Positions 37,992 through 47,700 of a DNA stretch of 64,000 nucleotides are shown here, one piece after another (positions within the stretch are counted from its first letter, which is position 1; each line of letters opens with the position of its first letter). The notes beneath the pieces were generated by a model. It was not told where the DNA came from. It did not search any database and saw only the letters and a program-made list of their open reading frames with translations. The position numbers and the translations under genes are program-made. The DNA comes from Symbiodinium natans (Eukaryota > Sar > Dinophyceae > Suessiales > Symbiodiniaceae), in assembly GCA_905221605.1 (NCBI GenBank), contig CAJNDS010002752.1, positions 227,243 through 291,242 of the forward strand. The letters run 5' to 3'.

Positions 37992-40900
37992 TCACTTCCT
38001 AAACGAGAGAGCGGTTTGTGTCAGGCCATCCTTTTTTGCTTTGGCTTTAATTTTTCCTTTAGGCTTGGGAAAAGCAGGTGTGGTCTGAGGAGGCAAAGGA
38101 GGAATCTGAGGGAGAGACTCTCCTGTACTGCTACTTGCCACTGCTTCACTTACGCTGGTGTTTGAAGGCACAACGGCTGCGGGATGGGGCGAGCAACTCT
38201 GCCTCAAGCCAAAGAAGGCTTTCACGCCTGCCTTGGGGTCTAGGCTTCTTTTTTGGGCTTCCTGGAATTTGCTGTTAGGCTTCTTGCAGACCTGGCTGCA
38301 CCTTCCTTGACATCCCGGTTTGGCCTTTAGGATTCTGACAGCTTGGAAAGCGCCACACTTTTTGCATACCACTGACTCTCCAAGGTTGATCATGTGGTGA
38401 GACACATGAAAGCCCCACGGAGTCGAGGTGGGCACAGGCAGACTCTGGCACGGGAACTGAAGAACGTGCACCACCACCTCATGCGGATCGACTTGTTGCA
38501 CGTAAAGCCCGCACCCTTCACACTTAATGCACAGGTTGTTGGTGCTTTCTCCGCTAGAGATCTTCCAATTGTGCATGGTCTGAGGACTCGCCTCCTTGAC
38601 TGCATGCAAAAGAAGCTGTTTTTTATTGGGTCCTTTTTTGGGGGGAGGCGCGGCCTTGGCCTTAGCCTTTCTCTCAAATTTGACTTCATTAGCTGAGGGC
38701 AGCGGGCAGTTGGCGAGGAGGAACTCAGCTCGCTTTCCTAAGAAAGTGGAGATCTCTCGTGCAGTGCTGTCAATTAACTTGACTTTTGCCACATGCTCTT
38801 GTGACAGAATCTCTTTGGCCTTCTGACCGCACAGCCAGTCTGCATGTCTGTTGGCTTCCCAGGCCCATAGGGAGCCTGCGCCATGCCTGGCTGCGTGCTC
38901 CTCTTTGGTTAAGTGCCCTTTTGTCCAGACCGGTTTTAATCTATTACGGTCATCCTGACCTGCGGTCCATATACCAGGCCAAAGGAAATGGGCGTTGGGG
39001 TTTTTAAGTCTGGTGAGCGCAATCTTGCTATCACAGGCAACAAAATTGTTTTGGTTGGACAGGCCCAACAGGAAGTCAAGTGCCTTTGACTCGGCGTCAT
39101 TGACCGTGAAACCTACCTGAAGGGCTCCCACCGCATACCCCACAATCTTGTAGGCTGGATCCGGCTCCGGGCCTTGCCAGCAGCATGCCGGCAGATGGCC
39201 GTCCTTGCGCTGTATGGCAACTAAGCTCCAGGTTGCCATTCTGAGCCTGGGATCGGAGGCCTGTGGTCCTCCTGATCCGTCTGTACCAAACCAGACAGGT
39301 TGGCAACTCTGTGCCGCTTCTTCAAGGTTTCCCTCAACAAGGGTTTCAAGGACCAAGGGAGGGTGGTCAGGGTGCTTGGTAAGAGGGGCTGGGACTAGCC
39401 CTCTCAGCCAGAAACATTCTGGTGCATCCACCCTGCTCCTCCACTCAGGGTCGGGGCCAATGTCGTGCGCTGCCCACGCAGGGCAAGTGTGGAGCGCATG
39501 CACGAAGGAGTTGGCCCCACCGCACCTCGTGCACACCGCGTGCCCGCCATGTCCATTGAAGGCTACAGCGCCTTGCCAGACCATACGTAGCCCTGTTACC
39601 TTTAGAGTGTTCCCTTTGGCCTTTCTTAGCAGGCTCCTGTGGGTCGACCAATCTAAACCATGCTCGGCTCCTCCGCCGCCGTGCTGGCTTGCAATTCGCC
39701 TCCAACGATCGCGCAGCATGGCTCCACGCAGCTGCTCCTTCACCTGCCGTGCCGTAATGGCGTTTCCCCACTCGAGTCTAATGGTGAGGTCTGGCCTCGA
39801 CCAGACTTCCATGGTGGGAGCTTCAAAACCCATGTCGCGAAGGTAGCACACCATAGCTGCAATCGGGCCAGCTGCTAGTCTCCAGGGGTGAGCCGCTCTC
39901 GCAAGTCTTTTCCACGTTACCCCCCATGCTTGTTGAAAGCGTGGCGCGCACGGGCCATTGATAGCAACGCACCGGCTTAGGCTGTCCCAATGTTCCAGAA
40001 CGATGCGGATAACCGGGTCTTGGACATTAAACTCGCCCATATCAAAGACCACGTCCGCTGAACCAAGCGCCAGTCTGGTGGAGTGGGACACCGCCATTCC
40101 CCTCACCACCTTCATTCTCTTTGGAGATAGCCCTTGGGCCTGGTGCCCCCAGGTGCCTGCCGTAAAGGCGCTGGTTTTGAAAGCGCGAATCGCATGCTTT
40201 TTCTGGCCTAGCCCTAACCGATGAAGTTTGCCGCTCCTCTTGACCGCTTTCTGAACGCGGCTGTTTGAGGTCTTTACCCGCCTCCTTCGGCCTCCAGACG
40301 AATCCGCCCCCAGGTCTTTGACGAGACTTTGCACCTGCGGCTCTTTGACCTTTCTCCTGATACGGAGTTCTTTTTCCGCAGACCCATCAGAGCATACAAA
40401 AGCGGACTTCCGGATGCTGAGCTGCAGCTTGGCTGCTCCTAGCTCCGACTGAAGCGTGCGGAACACTGCAAGCGCCTGCCTTGCTGCTGTCTGCGGTTCG
40501 CGGTGCTCGACATCGACAGAGATGTCATCCAGCCATACATCCATGGACTGGATCCGGTTCGACTGGTAAACTTTCTGGCAAGTGGGAAACAGTGCCAGCT
40601 TTGCCAGAGCAGGGGCTATGGGGCAGCCTGCCATTATGCCCCTGCTGGCCCATAAGGGGTGAGAAACTCGACCCTCAGAGGAGATCAGTCTTTCGCCTCG
40701 ATATATCTGGAGCGCTATATTGAGGACGACCTGGGGGAAACCCAGGATTTTGGCTTGTTGGATCAACAGCTCATGCTCGACTGTCTCATAAAAGGTCGTG
40801 AGGTCGATGAAAATACTCACCCGACTTAAACCTCTCGAACGGCTGATTTCGGAGAGGAAGACTCTGCGGACAGAAATGTCCAAGCAAGCTTGTCCTGGAC

Positions 40901-41570
40901 GGGCCGCGTCCCACGGGGCTACAAGCTCAAAGCGGGCTATCCATTCAGCCACCAGGTTGTACCTGGCTTGGGTCCAAAGCTTGTACGCTACATGGCATAA
41001 AGCAATCGGGCGTTCAATCTCTTCCGACTTAACAAGCATGGTGACCTGAGTGGTACACCACTGATGCGGGGCCTGGCCGGTTTTTTCCACAAGGTGAAAG
41101 AAATGGGTGAGATCCTCGACCCGTTTTTCAGGCAGGGCTTTAAGGAAGGGAATCGTCCATCCATCAGGTCCTGGGGCTTTCAGAGGCAGACGTTTGATGC
41201 GGAGCATGATTGCCAGCGGGTCTAGCGGAGGGAGTAGCTCGGCCTCTCGCTTGGCTTCTTCGAGCAGTAGGGGAAAAACGGTTGGAACCGGCTCGAACTC
41301 TCCTTGCCAAATCGGTTGCCACTGGGCCAATCGACAGTATGGACGTAGCATGGGTTCCATTGTTTGGAAAGGCCTATCCAGACCAGATTCATGGCTTTTC
41401 ATGGCACGGAAGAGAGGCCTCATTCCTTTCTGAACGGCGCCGTCAAGCCACTCCTTGTAACGCTCCTTATCGCAACGGACGTGCTCCTTTTGGGCCTTTG
41501 AGGCTTCGTCCTCAATCCACTTGCGGGTATCGATGTCGTCTTCCCCGGCGAGAAGGGATTTGATCTTTGC
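37992..41570 (-). CDS. LINE polyprotein: reverse transcriptase, RNase H and Cys-rich tail (5'-truncated)
   Basis: The frame is open from the element edge at 41570; its first Met is at 41423 (1,143 residues from there). From that Met, RT motifs are APGPDGW (84-90), motif A SIFIDLTTFYETVEH (Asp207), motif B GIMAGCPIAPA (263-273) and motif C VWLDDISVD (Asp299/Asp300, Leu in place of the usual Ala/Val). A CxxC...HxxxHxC finger is at 631-648. RNase H acidic residues are Asp715 (FGTDGSGG), Glu778, Asp798 (ACDSK) and Asp862 (NRHADW). A Cys/His-rich tail (960-1090) has KCEGC and VCKKCG. The endonuclease expected upstream is missing through truncation. It ends at TGA 37994-37992. Confidence 0.9.
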   Translation of the reverse strand, partial: AKIKSLLAGEDDIDTRKWIEDEASKAQKEHVRCDKERYKEWLDGAVQKGMRPLFRAMKSHESGLDRPFQTMEPMLRPYCRLAQWQPIWQGEFEPVPTVFPLLLEEAKREAELLPPLDPLAIMLRIKRLPLKAPGPDGWTIPFLKALPEKRVEDLTHFFHLVEKTGQAPHQWCTTQVTMLVKSEEIERPIALCHVAYKLWTQARYNLVAEWIARFELVAPWDAARPGQACLDISVRRVFLSEISRSRGLSRVSIFIDLTTFYETVEHELLIQQAKILGFPQVVLNIALQIYRGERLISSEGRVSHPLWASRGIMAGCPIAPALAKLALFPTCQKVYQSNRIQSMDVWLDDISVDVEHREPQTAARQALAVFRTLQSELGAAKLQLSIRKSAFVCSDGSAEKELRIRRKVKEPQVQSLVKDLGADSSGGRRRRVKTSNSRVQKAVKRSGKLHRLGLGQKKHAIRAFKTSAFTAGTWGHQAQGLSPKRMKVVRGMAVSHSTRLALGSADVVFDMGEFNVQDPVIRIVLEHWDSLSRCVAINGPCAPRFQQAWGVTWKRLARAAHPWRLAAGPIAAMVCYLRDMGFEAPTMEVWSRPDLTIRLEWGNAITARQVKEQLRGAMLRDRWRRIASQHGGGGAEHGLDWSTHRSLLRKAKGNTLKVTGLRMVWQGAVAFNGHGGHAVCTRCGGANSFVHALHTCPAWAAHDIGPDPEWRSRVDAPECFWLRGLVPAPLTKHPDHPPLVLETLVEGNLEEAAQSCQPVWFGTDGSGGPQASDPRLRMATWSLVAIQRKDGHLPACCWQGPEPDPAYKIVGYAVGALQVGFTVNDAESKALDFLLGLSNQNNFVACDSKIALTRLKNPNAHFLWPGIWTAGQDDRNRLKPVWTKGHLTKEEHAARHGAGSLWAWEANRHADWLCGQKAKEILSQEHVAKVKLIDSTAREISTFLGKRAEFLLANCPLPSANEVKFERKAKAKAAPPPKKGPNKKQLLLHAVKEASPQTMHNWKISSGESTNNLCIKCEGCGLYVQQVDPHEVVVHVLQFPCQSLPVPTSTPWGFHVSHHMINLGESVVCKKCGAFQAVRILKAKPGCQGRCSQVCKKPNSKFQEAQKRSLDPKAGVKAFFGLRQSCSPHPAAVVPSNTSVSEAVASSSTGESLPQIPPLPPQTTPAFPKPKGKIKAKAKKDGLTQTALSFRK

Positions 41571-41572
41571 CT

Positions 41573-41585
41573 GTCACATATATCA
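41573..41585. repeat. 13-bp target-site duplication of the LINE (right copy)
   Basis: Exact repeat of 36301-36313. It is followed by ACT, the outer end of the copia-1 3' LTR, and then by the polypurine stretch on the minus strand. Confidence 0.9.
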
Positions 41586-41798
41586 ACTCCCCCTCATGAC
41601 CAAGAGTTTCACTGTTGGTCACGTCAACTAAGCTCCACGCAAAGTCAACTAAGCTCCTCGCCGGGCCATGGATTCCGGCGCATTCCTCAGTCCTAGACCG
41701 CTGCACTGCTTCATACCGCTGGAGGTCGACTAACTCTCGCAAAGTAACCTGGCTGGGCGGGTGGGCGGGAAAGCCAGGGGTGGACGGGCGGGCGCGAA

Positions 41799-44700
41799 TT
41801 ACCGCAGTCGCAAGCTTTCCAGGGCGACGTCCGCGAAAGCTGGCGGATAGTGCTGCGTTGCTTTGAGATCAAAGTTTCGTGAATGATCTCCCTTGCAGGT
41901 ACATGCAAATGTTTCGGACATTGTTCGCACAAACTGTTCGTCGTTCGACATCAGTTTCCAAATCTTTCGGATAGGTAATCCATCTCTGCCTACCAAGCCT
42001 GAAACACAGCCGTGCACTTCGCCAGTGTAATGGGTTCTTTGCTTTGCAAACGAACGGGTGCTTGCCCATCCCCAGTAGGCACACCTCTGCGGCCATTCTA
42101 TGACCCATACCCCCACTTGCGGGTGGTTCACCATCACTAAGAAGCTCCGCCAGAGCTTGCGATGCACCGTGAACAAAGCTTGTAGATGGTCCTGATAGCC
42201 CGGCCGATCTTCGTGTCGCCGTTGGTACGGGCTACCTCCGGTACAAGGAGTGCTGCTCCAGAAAACAACCTTCATCCCCCATTCTCTCGCAACATTCATT
42301 GCAGACATGACCCGCTCCACGGTGTCATTTGAGGTTCCGTCAACCCCTTGAGTAATCGGCAGGACAAATACTTGGTGCACACTTCCTTGCAGGTACAGAT
42401 TCGAACGTGAACTCGTGCAAAACTCGATCAGCAAAGTCGAATATTCAGTCTCGAGTTCGCATAGCCGACAGAAAGCTTCGTATTCGAGGTTGTCTGGCCC
42501 GAGTACAGAATCTAGCACTCCAGACAGCAACAAGCAAGACCTGACTGCTGGAACCTCTCGGAAATCGATGTTGGTGACATCTTCTAATCCGAGGGTTGCT
42601 GTATGCTTTGCTGTTTGGAGGCGATTTAAATTCTTTGTGAGAAGATCGCTCACATTCTCGGTTCCGGCCACTCCCTCTACTGCTAACTCGCCGCTATGGA
42701 CACGGTCTTGGATAAAGCACAACCTCAAGTCTATATGCCGCATGCGCCTGAGTAGCCCCTCCATGCTGGCAATTTGCCTAGCTGAGGCAGAGTCAGTGTA
42801 CACGCGGTGGGGTTTCTGGAGGGTGCCCCAGATATGCGCCGTCAATTGCGCAAGTCCTGCCACCTCTTTCGCTGCCTCGGCGATGGCAAACAACTCTGCC
42901 TCTGCTGAGCTGAGTGCCACGACGCTCTGCAGGCGGCTGTACCCCTTTATGCAGTACCACAGACCGTCCACTGCGATGTAGATCACTCCGCCACTGGTGC
43001 TCTTCCGGGCTACGCTCATCTCGCTGCCCCAATTGCTGTCGCAATAGGCTACCAGGCTGGCATTCTCCCCCTCATTGGTCTTGCCATCTCCGAGCGGGAA
43101 GATTTGATCTAACAGCGGAAACGCTGCTAACCATCGCAGGAACTTGCGAAGTGCATCTTCATGTACTTGCCGTGGCATGCTTTGTCCGCGCGACAACATG
43201 GAGTGAAAGTACGTTATATCTGAGCGAGTTTGACAGAGCCAGCCTATCTTCCCTAGGCAACTTCGGAACCGTGAAGCTGCTTCACTGGACAGCTCCTTTG
43301 AAGGCTCTTCAACACTCTCCGCATCGTACATACTCCTGATGTCGGGTGTCGTCAAGGATGCTTTTACGGTGGATATGTCCCACCCGAAGGATGTAAAGAC
43401 CGACTTCACATACTCAGGCTTCACCCCAAGCATGATCTGCCGTCCATCCCAACGGATTAAACGACCGAGGAATTCCATCTGCCCATCTTCGATCAGCCTC
43501 CCTGTCACTTTGACTTTCAAGACTGAACTCAGGGCTTCGTGGACGTACTCGAACCCTTTCTCGGTAGAGGACACAATGAGCAAATCATCCACATACGCTA
43601 ACATGATGATATACTCCCATCCGGATTCAAGGTTGACCCATCCGCTGAAAAGCGTCGGTTCAAGCGGACTCGCTTGTAAGCCTAGTGCAGATACGATCCT
43701 GTTCAGGTGTCGCTGCCAGCTAAGGCTAGCGGAACGCAAACCGTAGAGCGCTTTCTCTAGTATCAAGTACGCGGTTTCGCCGCTCTCGAGCGCGAACGTG
43801 CTTGGCAACTCGATAATGGTGGGTTCCACTACCTGCGCAAAGAGAAACGCGGTGGAGATGTCGAGGCCGTAAGCCCGCATCTTTCCCTTCGCCGCCCGTG
43901 CAAGGACGATCTTGAGGGCTTCCACCGACGCAGTATTAGAACTCAACCCCAAATCGAGTGCGGATGGTCGGCCATGAGCAAAATCCTTAGCGACTATCCT
44001 TGCTCGGACTAGTCCTGGGGCCTTCTGAGTGAGGACCCATCGGGACTTGACCGTCCGACAGTTTGGGTTGGCTTTGCGGTACTCATCTATCTCGCTCTTT
44101 GATCTTGCATAACCAACTTTCAGACTATCGAGCGCATTCACCTCTTTCTTGATTCCTTGCCATGTCTCTTCAGGATCCAGCTGAAAACCTTCCAGGTCGT
44201 CGTAGCTGGCTCGAGGTCGATTCACCCACAGAGTCCTGTCTTGGATTCTCATGTACGTCCCTGCGGACTCATCTTCCTTTTTCTCTTTAACTGAAGAGCA
44301 TACACAAGGGTGGTCTTGGAGATTCAACAACTCAACTGCTTCACGCTCGACCGACTGTTGTTGCTTGTGGTGCTGTCGTTGTGTTGTTGTGTTCAAGCAA
44401 ACATACGGGAACTTCTCCACGCTCGACCGACCAACAAGTAAGTGACATGCTGCTTCGACGTCGTAGTGGTCACAACAAGAGAGTGGTTGTGGTGTGTAGT
44501 GGGCGTTCTCGAACAATTCCTCCAGGTATCGGACTGGGACCCCCTCATGGAACGTCTGGGGATGCTCTAGAGCGTCTCCCATATCCTCATCCTCAGCCTC
44601 GGACGGCTGGTATTCGGATACATTCCAGTCAGCATCCGGTGCTGATATCTCCGGGATTTCCAGGTCTCCGACTCCTGCTTGCTCAGGATCAAACGCTCGG

Positions 44701-47700
44701 ACCTCCTCTCCTCCAAAGCGTGTTCGCTTGTTCGGCTTCATTTGCTCGTCATCATCGTATGGGTCTTCTCCAATTAGCTCCTCAGGTCTTCGGTCGACCT
44801 TCGGTCCTTCATCTAATGCCTCCAGAGCATCATCGATGGAATCACGCAACCATTTTTGGTATCTCTTCGCACACTTTTGGGAATGCCTGCTCGAGCTGAC
44901 GCCTTCCTGGCATCCGGGGCACTTGGGTGTAACACCATGTTGTCTCACCCAGTCTATGGGAGGACCTCCACCTGGAACATATGGGAGAAACAGCTCTTTG
45001 GTCTTCGGTGCTTCAGGCGGGGGCACGAAGCCATCTAGGGCCTTTGCACCGGGCAGAAGATTTGCGTCGAAACGCAACGGGTAGAGCAATTTGAGTCCGG
45101 GCGCGATCACCCGTTTCGTCTCCCCACTATCCAAGCGGATTTCCATGGCATGACCTGTGCTCCCAAGCACTGGTCCCAAGTAGATCCCTCGAGCATACTT
45201 GGCATCCGCGTCAGGTCTTCTAGCCCGCGTTATCTTAGCGTATGCTACCGCACCGAACGGATACGTGACTTGCGGTCGCACTCGATCTCCGCGGATCTTC
45301 TGCATGGGTGTCATGGTCGACCCTACAGAAACTGAAAACCTGTTGTGCGTGTGTGCTGCGTATTGAAACAAAAGGTCGAAAACATCCGCACACTCAGCAT
45401 CCAAAACAACGCCATGTTCACGCAACTCAAGCTCATGTGTTGCTACGATTCCTTTCAGGGTCCTAATGGCTCGTTCTGCTGCTGGTGCATGCCTTTCGGG
45501 TGCAAAGCTGTCCTCAGTACCCTCACAAAGATCAGCGAGCCTCGCTGCGATGTTCTTCGTGAGTCCCTCTGCATCAGACATGAAATGCGGTTGTTTCACA
45601 CCAAAGTGCCTGACCCAGGGATACAAATGCTCTGCTGTTGTTGCTGCGCTCTCTCCCTCAGGTCTAAAGCAAACTGCAATCGCAAAGCTCATGGTATGAA
45701 CCAGTACGATGAATGCAAGCTTGCGAAAGAAGCACTGGTCAAGCTGAAACTCTCTCGGGTTCAGGTCGCTACGCTTTCGGGCTGGAGTGGTCCCTCTAGT
45801 GCGCTGGCAAAACTCACAGTCAGACATGTATGGTACGTGTCCCTGCATGTGGTGCTGAAGTTCTGCCTGTTTACTACGCACATTGTCCCCAATAATTCCT
45901 TCTTCAGTGACTAACTCAAACTGCTGTTGTGGCTGTTGCGTATCGGGCTCTTTTCTCTCGTCTTGGGACAAAGCTGCAAGGATTGGATTGAGCTTCTCCG
46001 TACTCCCTTTCAGGGAGACGGGGAGCGAGAACGATCGCGCTCTTGGCGATCTCGGCGGCGCCTGACAAGTTCCATGAATGCAGCCGACGGCGCGCCACGC
46101 CACGGAATTGGGGTTTCGGGCGTGCGTTCGGGCCGCGGAACTGGAGGAGGCGGAGGTATCGGGAGCGCCAGCCTTGGCGCGACCGACCTCGCAGCCTGTA
46201 TGTCCTGCGACCTTGCTCGGCGCCGGTCCTCGTATTGTTGGCCCGTGAGGACCCCCGCCTCGAGCTGAGCGCGAAGGCTCATTGTGTTGAATGGCCTTCC
46301 TGCCGGTATCAATGTCCCCGCTTCTCCTGTTTCCATCGTTTCTGCCATCCTCATCACCGTGCTGGAGAGGTCGCTGGTGGCTTTCGGGGGTATCAAGCTG
46401 ACCGGCAGTTGGGCATGATCCTTCACCTGCATCCGCAGGAAGCTCTCCCTCAAAGGTCCGAGGGCTTGCAGCCCTTCTGCGGTGTGGCCTGGTGTGCTCA
46501 GATGCAGCTGCAGATACGGACCATGATAGCCCAGGTTGGAAAGTGATTCCCGCCATGGAGGTGTCACTCGGAGAGTGCTCTTCGCATGCCTGGGCTCGGG
46601 GCCCCGGCGGTGTTCCGTGTACACTGCTGTCGGGCTGACCGGTTCCCCCGGCGGCTGCATCATGGAGATAGGGGGATCCTTCGGATGTGGTGGGGTCGTT
46701 GGAGCTGGAACCTCTGTGGTTGGCCTCCATTCTCCCCAATCCTCGTCGGACTCGTCTATCTCCACCACCATTGTCGATGGTCCTGGCCCTGGGCTCGCCG
46801 GTGCTGCCGCGGTTGTTTCCTTCGGGTTCGGCTGAGGAAACTCGCTCGGTCCCAGCGCAACCACTGAGCGAGCCTTGCCTTCTGTCACTCCAAGTTCCAG
46901 CTGCTCTGGTTCGGCAAGAGCTTCCTCCCATGTGGCCCAATCCACCGGGTTCTGCGTCACGCGGAGGCCCTCCTTGGAGATGACCTGCGTGAAGCCCTGC
47001 ATGTTGGCTTCGTGTGGTTCGCTCATCAAATGGGCTTCGGTGACATACTTCTGGCACAGGAGGCAATACAGCGTCACCGGCGCATCCGGTGGGTCGCTGG
47101 CTCCTGGAGCTTGTGCCGTCCACGCTCCTCCAAATCGACGAGCAATCCACGTCATCCAGCCTGTCGACGCCCAGCGCCGTTTTCCTCTCCGTGTTGGCGC
47201 TGACGATCCCGGCGTGGGGCCGGATGGCTCCCGAGGATCGACTCCCATGGTCGATTGGTCCACATGATCCGGCAGCAAATTCCGCACCGGTCTCATGGCT
47301 TTGCCCTTTTCCTTGGATTTGATCTTCGGCGTCGGCTTCATCAGCACCATAGCGGGTTCCTTGGCTGGAGCCTCTGACATCGAAGGATCCGTTTGGAATT
47401 CCCTCACCCCAGTGTGGGACGACGGTGCCTCCGCCGCTTCCGTCTCTTCCATGATGTACTCTATCGAAGGAGATGAGGTCGAAGGGTCCAGCCTTGCCGA
47501 ATCCCCTTCCGGGTCCAGATCCATCTCGTCCCCTCCAGTGGACTCCGCCTCGGCATACGTTGCCTGGAGCTCCTCTCGGAGATTCTGTGGAAGCTCTATG
47601 CCGTGTTGCGCGGCGTTGGCCTCCAACAATATCAGTCTCCTGCGTCTCGCCCCCTGGCGCATGCCTTCCAACTCTTGAATGCTCCGTTGCATCGTGGCAC

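Larger units (their letters stand above)
36314..41572 (-). mobile_element. 5'-truncated non-LTR retrotransposon (LINE) inserted in copia-1 LTR
   Basis: The element is 5,259 bp, minus strand, bounded by the 13-bp duplication. It begins in the middle of an open frame (no endonuclease domain seen), as expected for abortive target-primed reverse transcription. It encodes RT plus RNase H plus Cys-rich tail (to 37992), one TGA, then a kinase-like frame (to 36558). The 3' end (at 36314) has about 240 bp of untranslated sequence and no poly-A tail. Both frames are otherwise intact, which suggests a young insertion. Confidence 0.9.
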
